A stretch of 64,000 bases of DNA from Zingiber officinale. Taxonomy: Eukaryota; Streptophyta; Magnoliopsida; Zingiberales; Zingiberaceae. Below, piece after piece: positions 1 through 11,275 of the stretch (position 1 is its first letter; each line of letters opens with the position of its first letter). The DNA is taken from assembly GCF_018446385.1 (NCBI RefSeq), contig NW_024589864.1, positions 124,001-188,000 of the forward strand, read 5' to 3'. The notes under the pieces are model-generated. The model was given only the letters and a program-made list of their open reading frames with translations, did no database searches and was not told where the DNA came from. Position numbers and translations under genes: made by a program.

Positions 1-717
1 ATCTAAAGTCCTTAGAATTATTGCCTAAGTAGTTATCTACCTTCCTAACCTTATGTATGGTAGATCTAGCATGAGAAGGTATATATTTGTCCTTAGGTTT
101 ATCATGCATTCTATTTTCATGATAAATAGCATTATAACGATTTAAATTTGAACTAGCATTCAAATTAGGGTTTACCTCCCTTACCCTTGAAGCTCTCTTC
201 TTCTCCCACTTCTTCAAGTGCGCCAATTTCTTGAGCTCTCCTCTCCTTGGGCACTTTGTGTGGTAGTGACCTCACTCACCACATGTAAAGCACCTAATGT
301 GCTTCTTCTCCTTCTTCTTCTTCTTACAACTCACATTAGTTTCTAAATTAACTTTAGTGAGTTTAGGATTTATCTTCTTTACCTTCTTGAGCGAAGGACA
401 CCTACTCTTGTAGTGCCCCATCTTACCACACTCAAAACATTTGATGTGGTCCTTTGTGCTCTTCTTGGTAGTTGAAGTAGAGTGTTGAGCTTCCAAGATC
501 TCCTCTTCCTCAGATTTCTCTTCTTCCTCTTCACTTGAAGATGTGGACTCTTCCACTTCTTCATCTCTTGAGGATGTGGAAGATCTCTCCTCTTCCGCCT
601 CTTCCTTCTCTTTCTCTTCCTCCTCTTCTTTTCCTCCTCGAATGTTGACCTCTTGTCAACATCGGATTGGTCCTTCTCTTCTTGGACAAATGAGCCATTT
701 TCCTTGGGCTCTTCCAC
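1..717 (-). mobile_element. Ty1/copia gag fossil fragment with CCHC zinc knuckles
   Basis: Read on the minus strand, this stretch encodes a Glu/Lys/Ser-rich segment followed by a CCHC zinc knuckle (CFECGKMGHYKSRC) and the start of a second one (CFTCG). That is the nucleocapsid part of a Ty1/copia gag. It is joined to the neighbouring SIRE-like gag copy at an AT-rich tract near 740, where similarity to the equivalent part of the element at 2824-14186 stops. It may belong to a related family or to a rearranged copy continuing left of the window. It is a fossil with an uncertain number of breaks. Confidence 0.6.
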
Positions 718-739
718 TCCTTGGATTTTTATAGGGTCT

Positions 740-945
740 TCATAATTTCGAATTTTGAATTTGATTTTTAATTTTTAATTTTTAATTTTTAATTTAATTT
801 TTAATTTTTAATTTTTAATTTAATTTCAAATTTTAAATTTTGAATTTGATTTTTAATTTTTAATTTTTAATTTTTAATTTAATTTTTAATTTTAAATTTT
901 AAATTTTTAATTTTTAATTTAATTTTGAATTTTGAATTAAGATCG
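740..945. repeat. AT-rich low-complexity tract (AATTTTTA-type units)
   Basis: Short units built from TTTTTAATTT and TTTGAATTT repeat irregularly for about 200 bases. A closely similar tract lies at 10880-11070, in the same place relative to the gag of the second copy, so this belongs to the element's gag-pol spacer and arose with the element. Confidence 0.8.
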
Positions 946-2823
946 TTTTCATTTTAGCTTTCCCTGGATCACGACCTCGATATGGTCTGTCGAGGTAGTA
1001 TATTTGATCCTTCGGAACCCAGTATTGGCCAAGTCCAATTTGATTTATCAATTTGGACTTGGGGACCCATGCTTGGACTGATTTACTACTTTGTTTGTTT
1101 ATTAAGGATAAATAAGATTTGTATTTCTTTTTACTTTTATATCCTATCCCAGTTCTATTGTAGACGGCTCTTTGTGTCCCAAGAATTAGATCCAAATTCT
1201 TGGAGCCCAGAGAGAACTTTTCTAAAGTAATTTTTAAATCTTTTAACTGATTTTTCAGATTTGAATTTTCTTTCTCAAGTTGTTGTACTTGAATTGAATC
1301 TTCAGTTAAAGATTTTGAGTTAGTTACTCCTTTAAGAATGGTTACTTCTTTTAAAAGTGACTTAATTTTTAAATTTGACTTGGCTAATTTGCGAAGTAAA
1401 TAATTGACTAAATTATTAAGCCTAGGAATACTTACAGCGGAGTCTGGCCCTTCGGAAACGGATGCGGATCCGTGGCTTTGCTCGGAGTCGGCTTCTGACT
1501 CGCTCTCGGATTCGCTGATCTGGTCCCGGGCCATCAATGCGAGTAAACTCGTTTGATCGAGTTCATCGTCTTCGTCCTCCGAAGAGGATTCGTCCCCGGT
1601 TACCTTTAGGACTTTCCTTCTTCTTTGCTTCTTGGCTTCCTTTTGATTGGGGCAGTTGGCTTTTATATGCCCCTTTTGGTTGCACCCGTAGCAAGTGACT
1701 TCGAATTTTGTCTTTGAGTTCTGTTGAGCCTCCTTGGATTGAACTGCCTTCTTCAGATCTTTCTTGTTGAAGCCCTTCTTCTTCTTGTAGAGTTTCTTTA
1801 CAAGATTCACAAATTCGCTGGCCAGTTCATCTTCTGAATCTTCTGAATCGGGTTCGTCTTCTGATTCCGATTCAACTTTTCACCGTCCTCTTGATTCCCG
1901 TGTTCGACTCGTTCCTGCAACCAAAGCAATCCCTTTCTCGGATGGCTGTGCATTAGTTTGTTCATGGAGTTCGAATTCACTAAATAATTCGTCTAATTTT
2001 AAGGAGGACAAATCCTTAGAGACTTTATAGGCATCTACCATTGATGCCCATAATATACTCCTAGGGAATGAGTTAAGGACATACCTCATTATATCTCTAT
2101 TTTCTACCTTCTGCCCGATTCCATGTAGAGAATTCAGGATATCTTGAATTCGAGCTTGCCGTCTCGCCTTCCTGCATTTTCAAATTGTATAGTTTATTTA
2201 GTAACAAATCACGCTTACTTACCTTGGTTTCCGAGGTGCCTTCGTGAAGTTCGATCAATTTCTCCCATAGCTCTTTTGCTGAGGAGAATGGACCGACTCT
2301 GTTGAGCTCTTCTTTGGTAAGACCACACTGAATGGTGCAGGTGGCTTTGGCGTCTGCTTCCACCTTTTTGATAAATGCTGGCTCACAGTTCTCACAGGAT
2401 GTAGGTTTACCGTCTGTATCAGTTGGTAGTTGCAGTCCTGTTTTGACGATCATCCAGGTGTCGAACTGGATCTTTAGATAAATCTCTATTCGCCCCTTCC
2501 AATATCCGAAGTCTTCTCCGGAAAACAATGGGGGATGAACGGTGCTAAATCCTTCTTGTTGGGCCATTTAGATCTATAAAACGAACAGAAACAACAAGAT
2601 CTATTCCAAGACTAAGTCTTGGATTAGTAGTGCGGGAGGAGGGGAAAAAAAATTAACAGGCTCAAGTGGTATTGACCAGCTTTGAGCAGAAAATCGATTC
2701 GTAAAAAGAAATTAGAATATAGCTATGAGGCTAAATTCTAATCGACTCCGAACAAAACCACGAAAAAAAATTGTCTCGAATAGTGGTTGCACTGATTCAA
2801 GACGACCCCGCTCTGATACCAAT
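914..2823 (-). mobile_element. Second, partial gag copy of the SIRE-like copia family, with primer-binding site
   Basis: This minus-strand segment matches the gag region at 11276-12676 closely and in the same order. It has an N-terminal capsid domain (FSGEDFGYWKGRIEIYL), a middle region rich in Leu and Glu, and one CCHC knuckle (CYGCNQKGHIKANC). At 2810-2823 the complement of TTGGTATCAGAGC forms the initiator-Met tRNA primer-binding site next to the LTR at 2824-4063. In element orientation that LTR is therefore the 5' LTR of this copy and also the 3' LTR of the element to its right. Fossil, with a few breaks; the rest of the copy is not seen in the window. Confidence 0.8.
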
Positions 2824-4063
2824 TGTTGGATCGAGACGCGCTAGAGGGGGGGTGAATAGCGCTCGCGGCTATTTTGATCGTATCGGAATCGTAAAACTAT
2901 CAAAGTAAATGTACGCAGCGGAAATAACGAATGCAATCACAGAGGGACACAAGAAGTTTTACTTCGTTCGGAGCCTAAGTCGACTCCTACTCGAAGGCCC
3001 GCGATCCTTGATCGCTTTCGGTGGGCAACACTTATAAGTACGAAAAGGAGTACAAGATTTACAATTAGTACAATAATTAAAAACAAGTATACCGACGACA
3101 GAATCGTAATCTCAAGGCTCCTGGTCGTCGTGGACTCGTAACAGCACTTCAGGGTCGTTGATTGAGCAGCACAAGGATCGCTTGGAAGTTGTTGTTTTTC
3201 AATGCTGCTCGAAGTCCCCTTATAAAGGGCATCCAAGGCGCCTTGAAGGCCTCTCAAGGCGCCTTCAAGGCTCCGAGTCCACCGTGCAGATGAGCGCTGA
3301 CCAGTTTGCGCTTATCACCTTTGAGGGCGCCTTCAAGGGCCTTTAAGGCGCCTTCCAAGGCGCCTCCAGAGCCAGCTGAGGCGCCTTCAACCCTGTTTCG
3401 CGGCCAGGTCAGTTTTTGTACCCGAGGCGCCTCCAAGCTCCATGGAGGCGCCTCGGACACTGTTCATCCGAGGTTAATCTTTGCACTTTGGTCCCTGCAA
3501 GATACATTAATCCCAAATATACCCTGCAGCACAAAGTTAGCACATAAAGCATATGATGAATAAAGTATAGACAGTCTCCGGACTGTCCGAGTCTGACTTC
3601 GGGTTTCCGACGGAAACCCTAGTTCGACCCGACGCCTACTGTTCCCTCTACGGGGAACGTGTCCTCACCTACTCCACTCAGGAGATTTTACCTGTTGCCA
3701 GTCGATCCTCCAGATCGACTGGACTTTTGCTCAGCACCCGACGCTTCCGGACTTTCTGCTGGACATCCGCTTCCCGGCCAATCCAGTCTTTCACCTGGTT
3801 CGCGACACCAGGACTTTCCACCTAGGGTTACCATCCCCTAGGACTTTTGCCTGAAGACATCGACCTACCAAGACTTTCCGCATAGGGTTACCACCCCCTA
3901 TGACCTAGGGTTACCGCCCCCTAGGGTTTCCTTTTGCCTAACCGCAGCTAAGACTTTCCTGACATCCTCAAGTAGACTTGTTAGACTACCAAACATCTTA
4001 ACTTTGAATTCTTTGCCATTATCAAAACACGAGTTCAATCGTCGGATGCTTCCCGCACCAACA
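2824..4063 (-). repeat. LTR of element A (3' LTR, shared with the partial copy on the left)
   Basis: The LTR has ends TGTTGG...CCAACA and is 1240 bp long. In element orientation it follows the polypurine tract AAAAGGGGGAGAT and precedes a primer-binding site, so it sits between two internal regions. It contains a cluster of AGGCGCCT palindromes (3230-3455) and an array of short stem-loops followed by ACTTTCC or ACTTTT (3690-3960). Confidence 0.9.
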
Positions 4064-4343
4064 ATCTCCCCCTTTTTGATTATGGCAACTCAAATTCAAA
4101 GTTAAGTAAACAAACGAATAGACATTTTTAACACAGGCAAATCTGCTAAGTATAGATGTCCAAAATAGCTAAAGAAAATTTGCCTTATATGCTCTCCCTC
4201 AACTTTTTGCTCCCCCTTAACTTTTGCTCCCCCTTAACTTTTTGTTTACATTTTTGCTACTCTCCCCCTTTGCCATATATCAAAAATGGGTAATAATAAA
4301 TGTTTGATTGAGTTGTACTAAGGTTAACAGGTTAGCTAAGTTC

Positions 4344-6096
4344 TGTTAGGATTCTTCGTACGGCTAGAGAGGGGGGGTGTGAATAGCCGACCCCAATCTT
4401 TCTCGTTTCTTCCTACGATTAGGTTAGTTGCAGCGGAAATACAAGGAAGAAACTAAGAAGAAGAAAGCAAACCTCAAACGCAAGGATGTAACGAGGTTCG
4501 GAGATGAACTCCTACTCCTCGGCGTGTCCGTGAGGTGGACGAGCCCTATCAATCCGTCGGTGGATGAGCCCCCGGAAAATCGGCTAATACAATATACTCC
4601 TTGTGGGTGGAGAAACCTCGCCACAAACGTTTGCAACAGCATACTAGAATACAAGGAATACAAGTAGAAAGACAAGAACAATGTATAAACACTAACTCGC
4701 CTTCTCGTCGACTGCCTGTGAAGCAACAACTTCTCGGACAACAGCAGCAGCTGACCGTCGACTGGAAGCTCACACGAAGCTCACTGGGGAGAGCTCAACA
4801 AAGCTCAGATCGCAAGCAGCAGCAAGCTAGAAGCAGGAAGAAGTAGAAGAAGAGTTGTCGCGCAGCAGCAGCCCTCGACCCCTTTATACCTGCGAAGAAG
4901 ACAGCGAGGAAACTAGCCGTTGCGTCGCAACGGCTAGAACCCTGATCGGTCTACGGACCGATCAGGCAACATCCTGATCGGTCTGCAGACCAATCAGGGA
5001 AGAAGCCTATGCTTCTGTTCCGTCCCTGATCGGTCCATGGACCGATCAGGAAACCTCCTGATCGGTCCACAGACCGATCAAGGAACCTCCTGATCGGTCT
5101 ACGGACCGATCAGGCTTCTTTCTCCGCTGCCACTGATCTCCTTCTGATCGGTCTCCAGACCGATCAGATAACCATCAGTAGCATACTGATCGGTCACTGA
5201 TCGGTCACCAGACCGATCAGATGAGCCATGTATCATTGGATCGGTCTGCAGCCCGATCCAAACTTTTCAGCCCTAAACCTAAGGCTTCCACACCAACATC
5301 CGGTCAACCTTGACCTGTTGGTACATCATGCCTAGCATCCGGTCACTCCCTTGACCTGCTAGCACTCCCCGCTAAGTGTCCGGTCAATCCCTTTGACCCA
5401 CTTAGACTTTTCAACACCAGAAGTCCGATCATCCCTGATCCATCTGGATTTTCCCTTGCCTGGTTTCACTCACCAGGACTTTCCAACTGCCTAACATCCC
5501 AGTTAGGACTTTCCCACTGCCTAACATCCCAGTTAGGACTTTCCCACTGCCTGGTTTCACTCACCAGGACTTTCCACACTGCCTAACATCCCAGTTAGGA
5601 CTTTCTCACTGCCTGGCTTCACTCACCAGGACTTTCCAACTGCCTAACGTCCCAGTTAGGACTTTCCCTCGTGCCAAGCTCCCTGCTTGGACTTTTCTAG
5701 TACCAAGTCTCCATACTTGGACTTTTCGCGTGCCAAGCTCCCTGCTTGGACTTTTTCAGTGCCAAGTCTCCATACTTGGACTTTTCTAGTGCCAAGCTCC
5801 CTGCTTGGACTTTTCCGTTGCCAAGTCTCCATACTTGGACTTTTTCCCGAATCAGGTCAACCAGGTCAACCTTGACCTACGGTTGCACCAATACTCTCCC
5901 AAACATCTATTCTTGTCCCATATCAAGAATACAACTCTTCCACGAGTGTCAAACATCAAAATACAACTCAACTAGGTCAACCTTGACCTAAGGTTGCACC
6001 AACAATCTTCCTAAGTCAAACATCAAAATATAACTCGAGTCAGGTCAACTCGAGTCAGGTCAACCAGGTCAACCTTGACCTAAGGTTGCACCAACA
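4344..6096 (-). mobile_element. Solo LTR of a second copia-like family, with 5-bp target duplication
   Basis: The 1753-bp unit begins TGTTAGG and ends ACCAACA. It is flanked on both sides by AGTTC (4339-4343 and 6097-6101), which proves an LTR insertion reduced to a single LTR. It lies in the noncoding 3' part of element A and so is younger than that element. Orientation is inferred from the related LTRs that start TGTTGGTGCAA when read on the minus strand. Inside are about eight inverted repeats of the form CTGATCGGTC...GACCGATCAG (4945-5262) and tandem stem-loop modules (5455-5845). Confidence 0.85.
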
Positions 6097-6704
6097 AGTT
6101 CAACAGGGTTTGAAAGTTAATGTCAATTGGAACTTAGTTTCAATAAAGTTTTAAGACAAGGTTATTCATTTAAGTTCAGTTGGTCCTTAAGTCCAAGCAC
6201 AAGACATGTTCAATAGATTGATTTATTAGGTATCAGAGCCATAAAGAGCAAAAACATTCCTTAAGAAGAAAATTGAGTATCCCTTACCAACTGTCTAACC
6301 TTTAGTTACTTGCTGATAGTCTACAGGACAATAGCTTTCACTAGGTTAGTTAAGTTAAGTTATTTTGGTCCAGATAAACTTGACTAGAGCTGGAGAACTT
6401 AACTTGATTAATGTTTATTGCATATTTAATGCCCAGACTCATATTGATGCACAGATATAAGCATTCTTGAGTCTAGGCTATACCCTATGCATCTCACGCC
6501 GTTCTATGTTTGTCAATCACAATCAAGGTAAACTTAGGTGCTTTGTGAGATGCTCTGGCTTAATTCTAGGGGAACATGATATCTAGGGGGAAAAACCTAG
6601 GCTAATTCCAGAATTTTAAAATCTAGGAAAAAAATTGGAGTTTTGAAAACTGTTTTTCCTAGAATTTGAAAAAACAATAAGAGTTGTTTTAAAAAATAAG
6701 AACA

Positions 6705-9700
6705 CTACTCTACCCAACACATTCCTATTTGCCTTCTAAGTGCACTGAACTCAAGTTCAGGTAAGGGTTTTGTAAAGATGTCAGCTAGGTTTGATTTGGA
6801 CTCAACGTGGTTGAGTGCAATTTCACCTTTAGCTACATGGTCCCTTACAAAGTGGTGTTTTACCTCTATGTGTTTAGTCCTAGAGTGGTGAATAGGATTC
6901 TTGGTGAGATTAATTGAGCTGATATTATCAATAAAGATTTGTGTATTTTTATACTCTAGTTGATAGTCTCTTAACGTATGCATCATCCATAGTAGTTGAG
7001 ATGCACATTCTCCTAGAGCTATGTATTCAGCTTCTGTGGTGGAAAGAGCAACACAATGTTGCTTTCTGCTTGACCAACTTACTAGGCACTGACCTAGAAT
7101 CTAGCAGCTACCACTTGTACTTTTTCTGTCTAGCTTGCACCTAGCATAGTCTGAGTCAGAATAACCGTAAAGGTCAAAGATGCAAGTTCTTGGATACCAA
7201 AGTCCTACATTTAGAGTTCCTTTAATATACCTAAATATTCTTTTGACATAAGATAGGTGTGACTCTTTTGCACATGATTGGTATCTAGCGCACATACCTA
7301 CTGCAAACAATATGTCGGGTCGACTTGCAGTTAGATAGAGTAAGCTACCTATGACACTTCTATAGTATTTTGAGTCAACTGGTTTTCCTTCAGGGTCAGA
7401 GTCAATGTTTATGTTGGTTGCCATTGGAGTATTTATAATTTTTGAATTTTCCATACAGAATTTTTTAATTAACTCTTTAGCATATTTAGTTTGATAAATG
7501 TAGATTCCATCTTTAGTTTGTTTAATTTGTAAACCTAAGAAGAAATTAAGTTCTCTAACCATACTCATTTCAAATTCACTTTCCATTAATTTGACGAATT
7601 CTTTTAAGAATTTTGTATTGGTTGAACCAAATATTATGTCGTCAACATAGATTTGGGCTATAAAGATGTCTTTTCCTATAGTTTTCACGAACAAAGTAGG
7701 ATCGATTTGTCCTTGGTTAAATTATTTGGATATTAAGTAATTAGATAATCTTTCATACCATGCTCTAGGGGCTTGTTTTAGTTCATATAGTGCCTTTTTT
7801 AATTTAAATACGTGATTAGGGTAGTCTATGTCTTCAAACCCTGGAGGTTGGCTTACGTAGACCTCTTCCTTGATAAAACCATTTAAAAAGGCTGACTTAA
7901 CGTCCATTTGGTACAATTTGAATCCTTTATTGGCTGCATAGGCTAATAACATCCTAATGGACTCGAGTCTAGCTACTGGAGCATAAGTTTCATCATAGTC
8001 TAAGCCTTCGACTTGACTAAACCCTTTGGCTACTAACCTTGTTTTGTTTCTTACTATATCACTGTGATCATCCAACTTGATCCTAAAAACCCATTTAGTG
8101 TCTATTATTGATTTATCTATGGGTTTAGGTACAAGGTCCCAGACTTGGTTTCTCTCAAATTGGGCTAATTCTTCCTGCATCGCAATGATCCAGTCTGGAT
8201 CAGGCAGGGCTTCTTCTATAGTTTTAGGTTCAATTTTAGAAATTAGAGCAATCTGACTAAGGTTTCTATAGGATGATCTAGTTCTGACTCCTAGGTTTGG
8301 GTCACCCAAAATTTGGTCAGGTGGGTGAGAGGTGCTTATTCTAGTTGGTCTTATTTGTGAGTCAGAAACTGGTTCTTCTGACTCATTAAGATTAGGTTGG
8401 ATTTCATCATCGTCTGCTGCTCTTGGATTAGTGTCAATATTTTCATTTATATTAGGTAAATTGTTTTCTTCATCAAATATTACATTAGTTGTTTCTTCAA
8501 CTTTCAAGGTATTTTGATTAAATACTCTAAAGGCTCTACTGGTTGAGGAGTATCCTAAGAATATTCCTTGGTTAGATTTGGGTGTAAATTTTCCTAAGTA
8601 ATCTTTAGTATTTAAAATGTGAACTTTACACCCAAATACTTTTAGATAGTTTAGATTGGGAATTTTATTATAGTAGAGTTCATATGCTGTTTTATTGTGA
8701 AATTTATTAATTAAAATTCTGTTTTGAATGTAATTTGCAGTATTTATTGCTTCAGCCCAAAATTGATGATTTAAGTGATATTCATTTAACATTGTTCTAG
8801 CTGCTTCTTGTAAAGTTCTATTTTTACGTTCCACTAGTCCATTTTGTTGGGGGGTTCTATGACATGAAAATTCATGTTGGTATCCATTTATTTTACAAAA
8901 TTGGGTGAACTTATGATTTTCAAATTCCCCTCCGTGATCACTTCTTATTCTTTTAATTTTAGTATCTTTTTCATTTTCCGTTAAGTTGGAAAAATTACTA
9001 AATATTTCATAGGTTTCATCTTTTGTTTTTAGAAATTTCACCCAAGTGTACCTAGAGTAGTCATCAATTATTACTAAGCAATATTTGTTCTTGTTTAGTG
9101 ATTTGGCTCCATGTGAATCAAATAGATCAAGGTGAAGAAGCTCAAGTATGGTGTTGGATCTTTCTAGGTTAGTTGACTTGTGGGTTGACTTGGTTTGTTT
9201 TCCTTTTTGACATGCATCATAGATTGAATTTTCAATAAATTTTAATTTGGGCAAACCTCTAACTAGACCATTTTGACTCATTTTTGAAATAAGTCTTGTG
9301 TGTGTGTGACCCAGCCTTCTGTGCCATAGTTGGGTTTCCTCTTGCTGTGTCAGGAGACACTTTACTGAGGAAATTGATAAATCAATTGTGTAGATGTTAT
9401 TTTTTCTAAGTCCCTTAAGTTTAATTTCTGGATTTTCAATATTTTTAACTAGACATCCAGATTTATCGAAATTAACTAGGTATCCGCTGTCACACAATTG
9501 ACTTATACTTAGTAAATTAAAGTTAAAATTTTCAACCAATAAAACATTTCGAATAATGAAATCGGAACTAAGTTCAATATTACCTTTTCCGATTACTTTA
9601 AGTTTACCGTTGTTGCCGAATGCAACTGATCCTAGACTCTTGTACTTAAGTTTGGTAAACTTCAACTTATCTCCAGTCATATGTCTGGAGCATCCACTAT

Positions 9701-9719
9701 CCAACATCCATTGATCCAA
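6705..9719 (-). mobile_element. pol region of element A (protease/integrase/RT/RNase H)
   Basis: On the minus strand the translation shows an aspartic protease site ([11 protein letters not shown]), the integrase zinc-binding and catalytic core with [17 protein letters not shown], the reverse transcriptase with KWVFRIKLD and YVDDIIFGS, and an RNase H segment ending in KHHFVRDHV. Integrase before reverse transcriptase identifies Ty1/copia. The region is part of a fossil and carries a small number of breaks. Confidence 0.9.
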
Positions 9720-9888
9720 TTCCTACACATAAAGTAGTTGAATTGGTTTCTTTTTAATGGAGTAAAGATAGCGTGATTGAAGCAGACACTATGTTTATTG
9801 TCTCCTTAAATTTTCTATTCTATTGTATTCAAGATAATTTAGCAAACACTTATGTTTATTGAGTTTAAGAATAATTTTGAGATTTAAG

Positions 9889-10345
9889 TTTTTCAAATAA
9901 TTTTTAAATTTAAGTTTTTCAAATAATTTTGAATTTTAAGTTTTTCAAATAATTTTAAGTTTAAAATAATTTGAAAAGATTTTTTAAAATAATTTTGAAA
10001 TTGATTTTGAAAAGATTTTTAAATAATTTTGAAAAGATTTTTAAATAATTTTGAAATTGATTTTGAAAATATTTTTTAAATGATTTTGAAAAGATTTTTA
10101 AATAATTTTGAAATTGATTTTGAAAATATTTTTTAAATGATTTTGAAAAGATTTTTAAATAATTTTGAAATTAATTTTGAAAAGATTTTTAAATAATTTT
10201 GAAAAGATTTTTAAATAATTTTGAAAAGATTTTTTAAATAATTTTGAAAAGATTTTTAAAATAATTTTGAAATTGATTTTGAAAAAAGAATTTTGAAATT
10301 GATTTTGAAAAGATTTTTTAAATAATTTTGAAATTAATTTTGTTT
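9889..10345. repeat. AT-rich tandem repeat in the gag-pol spacer of element A
   Basis: About 450 bases are built from the word GATTTTGAAAAGATTTTTAA and close variants (TTTTAAATAATTTTGAAA), repeated in tandem with slight length changes. It lies between pol and gag, where SIRE-like elements have a long noncoding stretch. No gene is seen here. Confidence 0.85.
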
Positions 10346-11275
10346 CTTAGTCATCTCACCCGATCTAAATTGTCAATCAGGGAATCCTATAATTGATGTG
10401 AGATGATTTATTGTTGAATTCAAGGGTCTGGTTTAACTTTGTGTTAGATTCAGGTTTAGCTTTGGGTTCAACAAGTAAGCATTATTTGGATAAACTTCTG
10501 GGCTATGGTGAGTCACAAGGAGCTCATTAAAGTAACCATGCGTTCGAGGTTTTCCGAATAGTCCTACCCATTGAACTTAATACTAAAACTTGGTCTAACT
10601 AGTTAGGATCCATTTAAGGGTAGCTTCGGTCAGTTCCACTTGGCCAAATGCACCAGGTCGAAGCCATATCTTCCTAGACATGCGATGCCCAAGCTTCCCT
10701 AACGTACTATCATCCAAAAACTTTACCAGTACTGTGATTCAAGTTAAACTTATCCCGTTTTAATCTAACCTTAATTACCCATTCCGGGTAAATTTGGTTC
10801 AGTTACCCTGTCGGGTAGTTCAGTTGGAGGTGCCAGCTAGTTTGGATCCTCCATCTACTTTTCATTTTCATAATTTCGACTTGTTGAATTTTGAATTTGT
10901 AATTTAATTTTGAATTTGATTTTTAATTTTTAATTTTTAATTTTTAATTTAATTTCGAATTTTAAATTTTGAATTTGATTTTTAATTTTTAATTTTTAAT
11001 TTAATTTCGAATTTTAAATTTTGAATTTGATTTTTAATTTTTAATTTTTAATTTAATTTCGAATTTTAAATTAAGATCGTTTTCATTTTAGCTTTCCCTG
11101 GATCACGGCCTCGATATGGTCTGTCGAGGTAGTATATTTGATCCTTCGGAACCTAGTATTGGCCAAGTCCAATTTGATTTATCAATTTAGACTTGGGGAC
11201 CCATGCTTGGACTGATTTACTACTTTGTTTGTTTATTAAGGATAAATAAGATTTGTATTTCTTTTTACTTTTATA
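10346..11275 (-). other. Noncoding gag-pol spacer of element A, with a second AT-rich tract
   Basis: No convincing reading frame is present. The segment 10880-11070 repeats TTTTTAATTT and TTTGAATTT units like those at 740-945. The rest is unique sequence of the retroelement. Confidence 0.6.

Noticed and set aside
4945-5845. CRISPR-like look of regularly spaced repeats
   Set aside because: The repeats are hairpins of unequal spacing inside an LTR of a plant retroelement; there are no unique spacers of constant length and no cas genes.
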